Of a stretch of DNA of 64,000 bases, positions 1 through 9,715 are shown piece after piece. Location: positions 310,001-374,000 of the forward strand of contig NZ_JABWRD020000001.1 of assembly GCF_014268785.2 (NCBI RefSeq), in the 5' to 3' direction. Positions within the stretch are counted from its first letter, which is position 1. Every line of letters begins with the position of its first letter. The stretch comes from Pseudomonas shirazensis. Its GTDB lineage: Bacteria > Pseudomonadota > Gammaproteobacteria > Pseudomonadales > Pseudomonadaceae. Both the position numbers and the translations under genes were made by a program. Under the pieces are notes generated by a model. That model made no database searches and was not told the DNA's origin. It saw nothing but the letters and a program-made list of their open reading frames with translations.

Positions 1-659
1 CGCTGCTGGCATCGGCCAAACCTTACTTCGGCCAGGTCGGCAACTGGCTGCTGGCGCGCAGCGCGCAAATTGGCGGCGGCGTGCTCGAGCTGTCGTTGAG
101 CCTGGTCTTTGTATTCTTCTTCTACCGCGACGGCCCGCGGCTGGCGGCATTTGTCCTGCGCCTGCTGCAGCGGCTGATCGGCGAGCGCGCCGAGTACTAC
201 CTGGAACTGGTCGCCGGCACCGTGCAGCGCGTAGTCAACGGCGTGATCGGCACGGCGGCGGCGCAAGGCCTGCTGGCGATGATCGGTTTCCTCATCGCTG
301 GCGTGCCGGGGGCGATTGTGCTCGGTCTGGTGACCTTCATGCTCAGCCTGATTCCGATGGGGCCGCCGCTGGCCTGGCTGCCCGCCACCGCGTGGCTGGT
401 GTGGCAGGGGCACTACGGCATGGCAGTGTTTCTCGGTATCTGGGGCACCTTCGTCATCAGCGGCGTGGACAACGTGCTCAAACCGTACCTGATCAGCCGT
501 GGCGGCAATCTGCCGCTGGTGATCGTGCTGCTTGGGGTATTCGGCGGCCTGATCGCGTTTGGCTTCATCGGCCTGTTCATCGGCCCGACCCTGCTCGCCG
601 TGGCCTACAGCCTGTTGCTGGACTGGAGCCGCAGCACTCAGCCGAGCGTGCAGCCCTAG
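1..659 (+). CDS. AI-2E family transporter (PerM/YhhT-like), 3' part
   Basis: The reading frame is open from the first bases of the window, so only the last 219 codons are present and the start lies upstream. The visible part is a polytopic inner-membrane protein with long hydrophobic stretches. It includes the family-typical segment FFYRDGPRL, the central VNGVIGTAAAQGLLA region and the C-terminal GLFIGPTLLAVAY helix. AI-2E transporter (PerM) proteins are about 350 aa with eight membrane segments; exporter roles and Na+/H+ antiport have been described for members, so the substrate here is unknown. It is followed by the kdp operon after 114 bp and is probably a separate transcription unit. Confidence 0.88.
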   Translation, partial: LLASAKPYFGQVGNWLLARSAQIGGGVLELSLSLVFVFFFYRDGPRLAAFVLRLLQRLIGERAEYYLELVAGTVQRVVNGVIGTAAAQGLLAMIGFLIAGVPGAIVLGLVTFMLSLIPMGPPLAWLPATAWLVWQGHYGMAVFLGIWGTFVISGVDNVLKPYLISRGGNLPLVIVLLGVFGGLIAFGFIGLFIGPTLLAVAYSLLLDWSRSTQPSVQP

Positions 660-664
660 CAGGC

Positions 665-681
665 TTTACGCTTTCTTTATG
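665..681 (+). promoter_or_regulatory. candidate KdpE-binding site upstream of kdpF
   Basis: The sequence TTTACGCTTTCTTTATG lies about 95 bp upstream of kdpF. It closely resembles, from memory, the T-rich KdpE operator of the E. coli kdp promoter (TTTATA-CTTTTTTTACA type). Placement between the upstream gene and kdpF fits autoregulation by the KdpDE system encoded at the end of the operon. It has not been tested, and no convincing -35/-10 pair was found beside it. Confidence 0.38.
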
Positions 682-695
682 CGCTGAACCAGCGC
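681..695 (+). terminator. weak hairpin after the PerM-like gene
   Basis: GCGCTG and CAGCGC form a 6-bp stem around an AAC loop, 22 bases after the PerM-like stop codon. The bases that follow are pyrimidine-rich (TCGCTCTCGTTCCTTT) rather than a clean T run. It may terminate the upstream gene or belong to the kdp leader. Confidence 0.3.
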
Positions 696-773
696 TCGCT
701 CTCGTTCCTTTACGGCCATCCCCAGGACAATCCTCGCAAAGCGGCCCACGCCGCATTCCGGGGAGATTGGCTC

Positions 774-863
774 ATGTACATGCTTGAAGGCGTGTCACTG
801 CTCTTGGCAGTGGCGTTGGCGGTTTACCTGCTGGTCGCGCTGTTGCGCGCCGACCACAGCTAG
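774..863 (+). CDS. kdpF: KdpF, small subunit of the K+-transporting ATPase
   Basis: A 29-residue, almost entirely hydrophobic peptide (MYMLEGVSLLL..., ending RADHS) is encoded nine bases upstream of kdpA. KdpF is the lipid-like stabilising subunit of the KdpFABC complex and forms one transmembrane helix. The length, the single hydrophobic span and the position directly before kdpA match the family exactly. A GGGGAGA sequence about 9 bases upstream serves as ribosome binding site. Confidence 0.9.
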   Translation: MYMLEGVSLLLAVALAVYLLVALLRADHS

Positions 864-872
864 GGAGCGGCC

Positions 873-2567
873 ATGCACAGTTATGACTTCGCCTTGCTGC
901 TGGCGTTTTTCGCCATCGTGCTGCTACCCGCGCCCTGGCTCGGGCGCTTCTACTACAAGGTCATGGAAGGCCAGCGCACCTGGCTGTCGCCGGCGCTCGG
1001 CCCGCTGGAGCGCGGCTGCTACCGGCTGGCGGGCGTCCAGGCCGAGCAGGAGCACAACTGGAAGCAGTACGCGCTGGCCCTGCTGACGTTCAACCTGGCC
1101 GGGTTTGTCCTGCTGTTCGCCGTGTTGATGCTGCAGGGTTACCTACCACTCAATCCGCAACGGTTGCCGGGCCAGGACTGGTCGTTGGCATTGAACACGG
1201 CGGTGAGCTTTGTCACCAACACCAACTGGCAGGCCTACAGTGGCGAAGCGTCGCTGAGTTACCTGAGCCAGATGCTCGGCCTGACCGTGCAGAACTTCGT
1301 CAGCGCCGCGACCGGCCTGGCCGTGCTGGTCGCGCTGTGCCGCGGGATTGCCCGGCGTTCGGCCACAACGGTCGGCAACTTCTGGGTCGACCTGACCCGC
1401 GCCACCCTCTACGGCCTGTTGCCGCTGTGCCTGCTGCTGGCGCTGTTGCTGGTGTGGCAGGGCGTGCCACAGACCTTTGCCGATTACGCCCATGCCGTGA
1501 CCCTGCAAGGCGCTGACCAGACTATCCCGCTCGGGCCGGCCGCAAGCCAGATCGCAATCAAGCAACTGGGCACCAATGGCGGCGGCTTCTTTGGTGTCAA
1601 CTCGGCCCATCCATTCGAAAACCCCACGGCCTGGAGCAACCTGTTCGAGCTGGCGTCGATCATCCTGATCCCGGTGGCGCTGGTGTTCACCTTCGGCCAC
1701 TACGTCAAGGACCTGCGCCAGAGCCGGGCGATTCTCGCCTGCATGCTGGCGTTGTTTCTGATCGGCGGGGCTACTGCGCTGTGTGCCGAGTACCAGCCCA
1801 ATCCAGCGCTGATCAGTGAGCAGGTGCAGCAATCGGCACCGATGGAGGGCAAGGAAAGCCGCTTCGGCACCACCGGCTCGGTGCTCTGGACAATCACTAC
1901 TACCGCCGCTTCCAACGGCTCGGTAAACGCCATGCACGACAGCCTCAACCCGCTGACCGGGATGGTCGCGATGCTCAACATGATGGTCGGCGAGGTGATC
2001 TTCGGCGGCGTTGGTGCGGGCCTCTACGGCATGCTCCTGTTCGTCTTGATTGCAGTGTTTCTGGCGGGGCTGATGATCGGTCGCACGCCTGAATATCTGG
2101 GCAAGAAGCTGCAAGCGCGGGAAGTCCAACTGCTGGTGGCGACCTTGCTGGTGATGCCGCTTGGCGTGCTGGTGCTCGGCGCCCTCGCGGCCAGCCTGCC
2201 AGGCCCTGCCGGTGCGGTCAGCAACCCCGGCGCGCACGGCTTCAGCCAACTGCTCTACGCCTACACCTCTGGCACCGCCAACAACGGCTCGGCCTTCGCC
2301 GGCTTTGGCGCCAACACGGTGTACCACAACGTCATGATCGCCCTGGCCATGCTCATTGGCCGCTTGGGCTACATCCTGCCGGTGCTGGCCCTGGCCGGCA
2401 GCCTGGCGGCGAAGAACCGCGCACCGCAGGGGCAGAACAGCTTCCCCACCCACGGCCCGCTGTTCACCGGTTTGCTGCTGGTGATCATCCTGCTGATGGG
2501 CGGCCTGACCTTCCTGCCAAGCCTGGCCCTGGGGCCGATTGCTGAACAACTGAGCCTGGGTTTCTGA
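873..2567 (+). CDS. kdpA: K+-transporting ATPase subunit KdpA
   Basis: This 564-residue polytopic protein is the K+-binding and translocating subunit of the high-affinity KdpFABC pump in the inner membrane. The four selectivity-filter-type loops of the SKT superfamily are visible: [44 protein letters not shown] and [12 protein letters not shown]. Length is usual for the family (about 560). It starts nine bases after kdpF and is followed nine bases later by kdpB, in one operon that is presumably induced by K+ limitation through KdpDE. Confidence 0.97.
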   Translation: MHSYDFALLLAFFAIVLLPAPWLGRFYYKVMEGQRTWLSPALGPLERGCYRLAGVQAEQEHNWKQYALALLTFNLAGFVLLFAVLMLQGYLPLNPQRLPGQDWSLALNTAVSFVTNTNWQAYSGEASLSYLSQMLGLTVQNFVSAATGLAVLVALCRGIARRSATTVGNFWVDLTRATLYGLLPLCLLLALLLVWQGVPQTFADYAHAVTLQGADQTIPLGPAASQIAIKQLGTNGGGFFGVNSAHPFENPTAWSNLFELASIILIPVALVFTFGHYVKDLRQSRAILACMLALFLIGGATALCAEYQPNPALISEQVQQSAPMEGKESRFGTTGSVLWTITTTAASNGSVNAMHDSLNPLTGMVAMLNMMVGEVIFGGVGAGLYGMLLFVLIAVFLAGLMIGRTPEYLGKKLQAREVQLLVATLLVMPLGVLVLGALAASLPGPAGAVSNPGAHGFSQLLYAYTSGTANNGSAFAGFGANTVYHNVMIALAMLIGRLGYILPVLALAGSLAAKNRAPQGQNSFPTHGPLFTGLLLVIILLMGGLTFLPSLALGPIAEQLSLGF

Positions 2568-2576
2568 GGAATCAAC

Positions 2577-4631
2577 ATGAACATGCCTATTGCTCAAGTC
2601 CAGGCGCCACGCCCTGGCACTGATCAGACCCGCTTCGCCGCATTGTGGCGGCCCGCCCTGATACAGGCGCTGGTCAAGCTCGACCCGCGTCAGCTCAAGC
2701 GTTCCCCGGTGATGCTGGTGGTGGCGCTGACGGCGCTGCTGACTACGCTGCTGTGTTTTGCGCCAGAGAGCGGTGTCAGCACTGCGGTGGCGATCCAGAT
2801 CGCGCTGTGGCTGTGGTTCACCGTGCTGTTCGCCAACTTTGCCGAAGCGCTGGCCGAGGGCCGCGGCAAGGCACGCGCCGACAGCCTCAAGGCCGGCAGC
2901 CAAGGCTTGAATGCGCAGCGCCGGCGTGCCGATGGCAGCTTCGAAACGGTTGCCGCCAGCGCGCTACGCAAAGACGATGTGGTCAAGGTGGTGGCCGGTG
3001 AGCTGATTCCCGGCGACGGCGAGGTGCTCGAAGGCATCGCGGCGGTCAATGAGGCGGCCATCACTGGCGAATCGGCGCCGGTCATCCGCGAGTCCGGTGG
3101 GGACCGCTCCGCCGTCACCGGCAACACCCGGCTGGTCTCCGACTGGCTGCTCATCAGCATCACCAGCAACCCGGGCGAATCGACCCTGGACCGCATGATC
3201 GCCCTGGTCGAAGGGGCCAAGCGACAGAAGACCCCGAACGAGATTGCCCTCGACATCCTGCTGATCGGCCTGACCCTGATCTTCTTGATCGTAGTGGTGA
3301 CCTTGCAGCCCTTCGCCCGCTTTGCCGGCGGCAGCCTGCCGTTGATCTTCCTCGCCGCGCTGCTGGTGACGCTGATCCCGACCACCATTGGTGGCCTGCT
3401 TTCGGCTATCGGCATCGCCGGCATGGACCGACTGGTGCGGCTCAACGTGATTGCCCGCTCCGGGCGAGCAGTGGAGGCGGCCGGCGACGTGCATACGCTG
3501 ATGCTCGACAAGACCGGCACCATCACTTTCGGCAACCGTCGCTGCAGCGCGCTGCACACAGCGCCAGCGGTGACGGCCAGGGAGTTGGGCGAGGGCGCCT
3601 TGCTGGCGTCGCTTGCCGACGACACCGCCGAGGGCAAGTCGATTGTCGAATACCTGCGCCAGTTGCACGACTTCAACGAGCCGGCCGCCGATCAGTTCAG
3701 CCCGGTGGCGTTCAGCGCCGAGACACGGCTGTCGGGCGTCGACTTCGAGCAGCGCCGCTACCGCAAGGGCGCCGTCGATGCGGTGCTGGGCTTTATCGGT
3801 ATCGAGCGCTTGCAGATGCCATCGGCGCTGGCCAAGGAAGTCGAGCGCATTGCCCAGAGTGGCGGCACGCCGCTGCTGGTGTGTGTAGACCAGCGCCTGC
3901 TCGGCGTGATCCACCTCAAGGACGTGGTCAAGCCAGGCATCCGCGAGCGCTTCGCCGAACTGCGCAAGCTTGGCATCCGCACGGTGATGGTGACCGGCGA
4001 TAACCCGCTGACCGCTGCTGCCATCGCCGCCGAAGCCGGCGTCGATGATGTACTGGCCGAAGCCACCCCGGAGAAGAAGCTGGCGCGCATTCGCCAAGAG
4101 CAAAACGACGGCCGATTGGTCGCCATGTGCGGCGACGGCGCCAACGATGCGCCGGCGCTGGCCCAGGCCGATGTCGGCATGGCCATGAACGACGGCACCC
4201 AGGCCGCGCGTGAGGCGGCCAACATGGTCGACCTCGACAGCGACCCGACCAAGCTGCTCGATGTGGTCCAGGTCGGCAAGGAGCTGCTGGTCACCCGCGG
4301 TGCGTTGACCACCTTCTCGATTGCCAACGACGTGGCCAAGTACTTCGCCATCCTGCCGGCGCTGTTTGCCGCGATCTACCCGCAACTGGGCGTGCTCAAC
4401 CTGATGCAGCTGGCCAGCCCGCAGAGCGCGATCCTCTCGGCGATCGTGTTCAACGCGCTGATCATTGTCGCGCTGATCCCCTTGGCACTGCGTGGGGTGA
4501 GGGTGCAGGCAGCGAGTGCCGCACATCTGCTACGGCGCAATTTGCTGATCTACGGTGTCGGCGGCCTGATCGTGCCGTTTGCCGGGATCAAGCTGATCGA
4601 CATGCTGCTCAATGCCCTGCACCTGGTCTGA
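2577..4631 (+). CDS. kdpB: K+-transporting P-type ATPase subunit KdpB
   Basis: KdpB is the ATP-hydrolysing P-type ATPase subunit, 684 residues. The phosphorylation motif DKTGTIT has its aspartate at residue 311. The actuator TGES loop ends at Ser166, the equivalent of the regulatory serine of E. coli KdpB. The hinge motif [16 protein letters not shown] is present near residue 515. Membrane segments lie around residues 40-90, 220-280 and 580-680. All catalytic motifs are intact. The 3' end is separated from the kdpC start by 10 bases. Confidence 0.97.
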   Translation: MNMPIAQVQAPRPGTDQTRFAALWRPALIQALVKLDPRQLKRSPVMLVVALTALLTTLLCFAPESGVSTAVAIQIALWLWFTVLFANFAEALAEGRGKARADSLKAGSQGLNAQRRRADGSFETVAASALRKDDVVKVVAGELIPGDGEVLEGIAAVNEAAITGESAPVIRESGGDRSAVTGNTRLVSDWLLISITSNPGESTLDRMIALVEGAKRQKTPNEIALDILLIGLTLIFLIVVVTLQPFARFAGGSLPLIFLAALLVTLIPTTIGGLLSAIGIAGMDRLVRLNVIARSGRAVEAAGDVHTLMLDKTGTITFGNRRCSALHTAPAVTARELGEGALLASLADDTAEGKSIVEYLRQLHDFNEPAADQFSPVAFSAETRLSGVDFEQRRYRKGAVDAVLGFIGIERLQMPSALAKEVERIAQSGGTPLLVCVDQRLLGVIHLKDVVKPGIRERFAELRKLGIRTVMVTGDNPLTAAAIAAEAGVDDVLAEATPEKKLARIRQEQNDGRLVAMCGDGANDAPALAQADVGMAMNDGTQAAREAANMVDLDSDPTKLLDVVQVGKELLVTRGALTTFSIANDVAKYFAILPALFAAIYPQLGVLNLMQLASPQSAILSAIVFNALIIVALIPLALRGVRVQAASAAHLLRRNLLIYGVGGLIVPFAGIKLIDMLLNALHLV

Positions 4632-4641
4632 GGAGGCCGTT

Positions 4642-5220
4642 ATGACTACTTACCTTCGCCCGGCCCTGAGCCTGGTTGTATTGATGACAGTGATCACCGG
4701 CGCGCTTTATCCGCTGGCGGTGACGGCGGTTGCGCAAGTGGCCTTCCCCACGCAGGCCAACGGCAGCCTGGTACACGACGAGCACGGCCAGGTGCGCGGC
4801 TCGGCGCTGATCGCCCAACCGTTCACTGGCGATGGCTGGTTCCACCCACGTCCGTCTGCGGCGGCGTATGCCACCGTGGCCAGTGGCGCGAGCAATCTGG
4901 CGCCGAGCAATCCGGCTCTGGCCGAGCGGGTCAAGGCAGACGCAGGCACGCTGTATCGCGCCGAGTTGGGGCCGGTACCGCAAGCCCTGCTGACCACCTC
5001 GGCCAGCGGTCTCGACCCGCACCTGTCGCCGCAAGCGCTGGCGTATCAGATCCCCCGAGTGGCGGCGGCGCGCAAACTGCCGGTAGAGCGCTTGCAAGGG
5101 CTGATCGAAGAGGCCACCCTGCAGCCATTGATCGGCCCACCGGTGGTCAACGTGCTGGCGCTGAATCAGGCGCTGGAGCAATTGACCCGCTGTGCTGATC
5201 ACCGCAATTGTGAAGGATGA
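4642..5220 (+). CDS. kdpC: K+-transporting ATPase subunit KdpC
   Basis: KdpC (192 aa) has one N-terminal membrane helix (about residues 6-28) and a periplasmic domain that assists the KdpFABC complex. The conserved segments [25 protein letters not shown] and [12 protein letters not shown] are characteristic. A longer frame begins at 4612, but the ATG at 4642 is chosen because AGGAGG lies just upstream and the protein then starts at the membrane anchor like its homologues. kdpD begins three bases after the stop. Confidence 0.95.
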   Translation: MTTYLRPALSLVVLMTVITGALYPLAVTAVAQVAFPTQANGSLVHDEHGQVRGSALIAQPFTGDGWFHPRPSAAAYATVASGASNLAPSNPALAERVKADAGTLYRAELGPVPQALLTTSASGLDPHLSPQALAYQIPRVAAARKLPVERLQGLIEEATLQPLIGPPVVNVLALNQALEQLTRCADHRNCEG

Positions 5221-5223
5221 AAC

Positions 5224-7878
5224 ATGAGTGACTCTGCCCGCGCCGACGCGCTGTTGGCCAACCTGCCGCGCGCCGGGCGTGGCCGGCTCAAGGTATTTCT
5301 CGGTGCAGCGCCCGGCGTGGGCAAGACCTTCGCCATGCTCCAGGCCGCCCACGCCCAGCAGCGCCAAGGGGTGCAGGTGGTGGCCGGGGTGGTCGAAACC
5401 CACGGCCGGGCCGAGACCGAGGCGCTGCTCGGCGGCTTGCTCCAGCAGCCGCTGCTGCGCAGCCAATACCGGGGCGTCACTCTTGAGGAAATGGACCTCG
5501 ACGGCTTGCTGCGCGCCAGTCCCGAGCTGGCTCTGGTCGACGAACTGGCCCACAGCAACGCCCCCAACAGCCGCCATGCCAAGCGCTGGCAGGATGTGCA
5601 GGAGCTGCTCGCGGCCGGCATCGATGTCTACACCACGGTCAACGTGCAGCATCTGGAAAGCCTCAACGACAAGGTTCGCGACATCACCGGTGTGCAGGTC
5701 CGCGAAACCCTGCCCGACTGGGTGCTGCAGGAGGCCTTCGAACTGGTGCTGATCGACCTGCCCCCGCGCGAACTGCTGCAGCGCCTGCGCGAAGGTAAGG
5801 TCTACGTGCCCGAGCAGGCCCGCGCCGCCATCGATGCGTTCTTCTCGCAGACCAACCTCAGTGCCCTGCGGGAGCTGGCCATGCACACCGCTGCGGCGCA
5901 GGTGGATGCCGACCTGGCCCACGGCTACCGCCAGCTTGGCCAGGAAGCGCCGGCCCTGCGTGGTCGCTTGCTGGTCGGCGTCGACGGCGATCAGCAAGCC
6001 GAGCGGCTGGTCCGCCACGCCTGCCGCGTGGCCCAGCGCCGGCATTTGCCGTGGAGCCTGGTGCATGTCGACAACGGCAAGCTGCGCGACGAAAGCGCCC
6101 GCCAGCGTCTGCAAAGCGCGCAGCAACTGGCTGAGCGGCTGGGCGGCGAGGTAGTGCTGTTGCGCGCCGGCGAAGTCGCGAGGACCTTGCTCCAGCATGC
6201 CGCCGAGCGCCGTGCCAGCCTGGTGCTGGTGGGGCAGTCGCGTGATCGTCTGCGCCGGCGTCTGTTCGGCGCCGGTGTCGCTGCGCGGCTGCTGCGCGAA
6301 AACCACGGCCTGGAAATCAACGTGCTCGACCGCGAGGCGCAGCCACCCGCACCGCGCACGGCGGCGAAGCGGGTGTGGATCTGGCGGCACTATCTGCTGG
6401 CGCTGCTCGCCACTGCGCTTGCCGCAGGCCTGGCCTGGGCGGTCTCCAGCGTGCTGGCGCTGCCGAATATCTCGCTGGTATTTCTCGCCGCCGTGCTGCT
6501 GGTGGCGGTGCGCAGCAGCCTCGGTCCGGCGCTGGCGTGCGCGGTGCTGTCGTTTGTCAGCTATGACTTTCTGTTCATCCCGCCCAACTTCTCTCTGAGC
6601 ATCCAACGCGAAGAGGATGTGCTGACGCTGGTGTTCTTCCTGCTGATGGCCGCGCTCACCGGCAACCTCGCCGCGCGCCAGCGGCGCCAGTTGCAGGCCT
6701 TGCGCGAGACCCAGGCGCAGACCAGTCAACTGCTCGACCTGTCACGCAAGCTCACCGTCGCCACCGACCGCCAGGCAGTATTCAGCGCCGCCAGCCAGCA
6801 CCTCGACGGCTGGCAGGATCTGCACGTATGCCTGCTCGAGCGAGGTAGCGAAGGTCTGCTGCAAGCTGCCAACGGCCAGATGCCCGGCTTGAGCGACACC
6901 GAGCGCGCTGCCGCTGACTGGGCCTGGCAGTACGGCCAGGCCGCTGGCCACGGCAGCGACACCTTGCCCAATGGTCGCTGGTGGTGGTGGCCGCTGTTGG
7001 TCGATGAGCAACCGCTGGCCCTGCTCGGCGTACGTCCAGGTGACAGCACGGCCCTCACAGCCCAGCGCCGACGCCTGCTGATGGCGCTGGCCCAACCGCT
7101 GGCGCAAGCCCTGGCCCGTGCGCGCCTCGGCGAACAACTCGAAGCTGCGCGGCTGCACGGCGAAACCGAACAGCTGCGCAGCGCCTTGCTGGCCTCGGTG
7201 TCACACGACCTGCGCACACCGCTGACCGCTATGCGCGGCGGCATCGATAGCCTGCTTGCGCTTGGCGATGCTATCCCGCCCGACGACCGCCGCGAATTGC
7301 TCGAAGGCACCCGCGATGAAGCCGAGCGCCTCGACCGCTACATCCAGAATCTGCTCGACATGACCCGCCTCGGTCACGGCAGTCTCAAGCTTGCGCGTGA
7401 CTGGGTGGCCCCGGCCGATATCGTCGCCAGCGCCCTGCAGCGCCTGCGCGTGGTGCTGGCGCCGCTGCGGGTCAGCACCGAGGTGCCGAGCGAGCTGCCG
7501 CTGCTGTTCGTGCATGCCGCCTTGATCGAACAGGCGCTGGTCAACGTGCTGGAAAACGCCGCGCGCTTTTCACCCCCAGATGGCCGCCTGCAACTGCAGG
7601 TCGACGTGCGTGATGAGCAACTGTGCCTGGCCGTCAGCGATCAAGGCCCCGGCATCCCCGAAGCTGAACGCGAAAAGATCTTCGACATGTTCTACACCGC
7701 CGCCCGCGGCGACCGCGGCGGGCAGGGCACCGGCCTCGGCCTGGCCATCTGCCAGGGCATGATCGGCGCCCACGGCGGCAGCATCCAGGTGGCTGACGGC
7801 ATCGATGGCCACGGCACCTGCATCACTCTATGCTTGCCATTGCCCCCACAGCCCACCGCCGAAAGCCAGGACTCATGA
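5224..7878 (+). CDS. kdpD: sensor histidine kinase KdpD
   Basis: KdpD (884 aa) senses K+ limitation and ionic stress and phosphorylates KdpE. Domain order: N-terminal KdpD domain with Walker A GAAPGVGKT (about residues 27-35) and ALVDELAHSN as Walker B; a universal-stress-protein-like domain (about 250-360); four membrane segments (about 385-485); a GAF-like linker; HisKA with the phospho-acceptor His661 in SVSHDLRTPL; and HATPase_c with VNVLENAARFSP, GPGIP and GTGLGLAIC. It overlaps kdpE by 4 bp (ATGA), indicating translational coupling. Confidence 0.96.
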   Translation: MSDSARADALLANLPRAGRGRLKVFLGAAPGVGKTFAMLQAAHAQQRQGVQVVAGVVETHGRAETEALLGGLLQQPLLRSQYRGVTLEEMDLDGLLRASPELALVDELAHSNAPNSRHAKRWQDVQELLAAGIDVYTTVNVQHLESLNDKVRDITGVQVRETLPDWVLQEAFELVLIDLPPRELLQRLREGKVYVPEQARAAIDAFFSQTNLSALRELAMHTAAAQVDADLAHGYRQLGQEAPALRGRLLVGVDGDQQAERLVRHACRVAQRRHLPWSLVHVDNGKLRDESARQRLQSAQQLAERLGGEVVLLRAGEVARTLLQHAAERRASLVLVGQSRDRLRRRLFGAGVAARLLRENHGLEINVLDREAQPPAPRTAAKRVWIWRHYLLALLATALAAGLAWAVSSVLALPNISLVFLAAVLLVAVRSSLGPALACAVLSFVSYDFLFIPPNFSLSIQREEDVLTLVFFLLMAALTGNLAARQRRQLQALRETQAQTSQLLDLSRKLTVATDRQAVFSAASQHLDGWQDLHVCLLERGSEGLLQAANGQMPGLSDTERAAADWAWQYGQAAGHGSDTLPNGRWWWWPLLVDEQPLALLGVRPGDSTALTAQRRRLLMALAQPLAQALARARLGEQLEAARLHGETEQLRSALLASVSHDLRTPLTAMRGGIDSLLALGDAIPPDDRRELLEGTRDEAERLDRYIQNLLDMTRLGHGSLKLARDWVAPADIVASALQRLRVVLAPLRVSTEVPSELPLLFVHAALIEQALVNVLENAARFSPPDGRLQLQVDVRDEQLCLAVSDQGPGIPEAEREKIFDMFYTAARGDRGGQGTGLGLAICQGMIGAHGGSIQVADGIDGHGTCITLCLPLPPQPTAESQDS

Positions 7879-8564
7879 GCCAAACCGCCACCTTGCTGGT
7901 CATTGACGACGAACCGCAGATTCGCAAGTTCTTGCGCATCAGTCTGAGCTCGCAAGGCTACAAGGTCATCGAAGCCGCCACCGGCGGCGAAGGCCTGGCC
8001 CAGGCGGCCTTGGCCAAACCCGACCTGATCGTGCTCGACCTCGGCCTGCCAGACATGGACGGCCAGCAGGTGCTGCGCGAATTGCGCGAGTGGAGCTCGG
8101 TGCCGGTGATGGTGCTGTCGGTGCGTGCCAGCGAGCTGCAAAAGGTAGATGCCCTGGATGGCGGCGCCAACGACTACGTCACCAAACCGTTCGGCATTCA
8201 GGAGTTTCTCGCCCGCATTCGCGCCCTGTTGCGCCACGGGCCACAGGGTAGCGCCGCCCAGGCCAGTGCCAGCTTCGGGCCGCTGCTGGTGGACTTCGCC
8301 TACCGCCGCGTGACCCTTGATGGCAGCGAAATAGCGCTGACCCGCAAGGAGTACGCACTGTTGGCGCAACTGGCCGGGCAGCCCGGGCGAGTGATCACCC
8401 AGCAGCAACTGCTCAAGGATATCTGGGGGCCGACCCACGTCGACGATACGCACTACCTGCGGATCGTGGTTGCGCATGTGCGGCAGAAGCTGGGCGATGA
8501 CCCTACTGCGCCACGGTTTATCGTGACTGAGCCTGGGGTGGGGTATCGGTTGTTGGTGCAATAG
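7875..8564 (+). CDS. kdpE: response regulator KdpE
   Basis: KdpE is an OmpR-family regulator of 229 aa. The receiver domain carries the acidic pair DDE near residues 11-13, phospho-acceptor Asp55 in VLDLGLPD, and Lys in TKPF. The winged-helix domain (about 130-229) has ALTRKEYALL and the HYLRIVVAHVRQKL recognition region. The ATG at 7875 overlaps kdpD by four bases; an in-frame upstream start at 7830 lies inside kdpD and is rejected. It is expected to activate kdpFABC. Its 3' end faces the T6SS island. Confidence 0.95.
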   Translation: MSQTATLLVIDDEPQIRKFLRISLSSQGYKVIEAATGGEGLAQAALAKPDLIVLDLGLPDMDGQQVLRELREWSSVPVMVLSVRASELQKVDALDGGANDYVTKPFGIQEFLARIRALLRHGPQGSAAQASASFGPLLVDFAYRRVTLDGSEIALTRKEYALLAQLAGQPGRVITQQQLLKDIWGPTHVDDTHYLRIVVAHVRQKLGDDPTAPRFIVTEPGVGYRLLVQ

Positions 8565-8587
8565 CGTAGCTATCGAGTTAGCAAACG

Positions 8588-9715
8588 TCATTCTGCTACG
8601 GCTTTGGGCTTGCGTTTACCTGGGGTGTGGGGTTTCTCTTGCGGGCGCTTGCCGGGTTTGAGTTTCCAGCGGTCGGCGTTGGCCAGGAGCCTTTCCTGCA
8701 CCTTGGGTGGGTAGTCAGCCAGGGTCGTGAGAGGAGGCACTGGTTTGCCGGGACGCCCTGCTTCGCGGATAACCTTGGGCCAGCGGGGGCGCCAGCACAG
8801 CATCAGGCTGACCCAGTGCGCGGTGCCTAAGATGAGGAAGGCTGGCCAGATTAAAAGCAGGATGACTTTGAACAACCAGCTGCTGTTACGGAAGAACCGA
8901 CCCAGGCCTTCAAACTGTGCACTGAATGCCTGGATGGGGGAAGGCAGCTGGGTGCTCAGGCGAGGGCGGGGGAGGGACTCCGGGCCTTCTTCCATGTACC
9001 TACGAATGAATTCCCATTGATCACGCAGTTCGCTGCCACCGTGGCCTTGTTTGCCGATCATGGCTATTTCCAGATGTGGCAGGCCCGTGAGTGCGGGTTG
9101 CCAATGCAAGACTTGCCGCATCCCTAGGCTGGTGTGATCGTCCCGCGGATCAATTGCGCTACTACCCGTTGTCCGCCAAGGGAATGTGACGATGCCTCCG
9201 CAGCTCTTGGGGCGATGCAAGTGGACTTGCTGTGTTGCCCGGTTGAAACGTATCAGCAAGTTTCGAGTAGTAAAAGATTCAAGTCGAGTTACTTGAAACC
9301 CATACCTAAAGTAGATGTAGTTTACAATCCCGCTGAATGCTGTCATTACGAAAGTTAGAAGGACTGAAATAGTTGAAGATGTGTGAGGTTTTACAATGTC
9401 CATGTACGCGAAGGTAGCGGCTGAAGCGGTCGTCGCGTAGATGACAGGTAATATGCCGGCCAGCGTCATGATAGTTATTATTCCTCGTTTTTCTTCTGAT
9501 CCCCCACAGCGTATATCCATGTGGAATGCATTGTATGTGTACATGGGGTGTGGTGGTATAGGACGCTCGCTGACTGATTCAAAATGCAAATCGTCCAAGT
9601 CGCTTTGATACGGTCGGTGATTGTTGCCTGGGTGGGGCGAAGTAATACAAAGGTCTGTGTCGTTAATTGCTGATTTTTGGAGCGCTTTCCACCAGGTCCA
9701 CTCGATTAGGTACAT
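8588..9715 (-). CDS. putative membrane immunity protein of the T6SS island (DUF6708-like)
   Basis: This 375-residue protein has two hydrophobic hairpins (about residues 80-100 with 110-135, and about 275-305) and a basic, proline-rich tail (KPGKRPQEKPHTPGKRK). I do not recognise an enzymatic motif. It resembles the DUF6708 proteins commonly encoded next to VasX-like T6SS toxins; that name is from memory and not searched. Its ATG overlaps the toxin stop by one base (TAATG). Position last in a vgrG-adaptor-toxin operon, plus membrane topology, suggests it protects against the membrane-acting toxin. Upstream coding DNA around 9230-9720 is unusually AT-rich. An accessory toxin component is the alternative. 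Confidence 0.6.
   Translation of the reverse strand: MYLIEWTWWKALQKSAINDTDLCITSPHPGNNHRPYQSDLDDLHFESVSERPIPPHPMYTYNAFHMDIRCGGSEEKRGIITIMTLAGILPVIYATTASAATFAYMDIVKPHTSSTISVLLTFVMTAFSGIVNYIYFRYGFQVTRLESFTTRNLLIRFNRATQQVHLHRPKSCGGIVTFPWRTTGSSAIDPRDDHTSLGMRQVLHWQPALTGLPHLEIAMIGKQGHGGSELRDQWEFIRRYMEEGPESLPRPRLSTQLPSPIQAFSAQFEGLGRFFRNSSWLFKVILLLIWPAFLILGTAHWVSLMLCWRPRWPKVIREAGRPGKPVPPLTTLADYPPKVQERLLANADRWKLKPGKRPQEKPHTPGKRKPKAVAE

Noticed and set aside
1143..2903. 586-codon minus-strand open frame across kdpA/kdpB
   Set aside because: It is a GC-rich shadow frame antisense to two clear kdp genes, is rich in Gln, His and Arg, and has no ribosome binding site.
4609..6729. 706-codon minus-strand open frame across kdpC/kdpD
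   Set aside because: Antisense to well-conserved genes with low-complexity composition; the plus-strand products have all family motifs.
8565..8587. Bidirectional terminator between kdpE and the T6SS island
   Set aside because: The 23-bp gap contains no stable stem or T tract.
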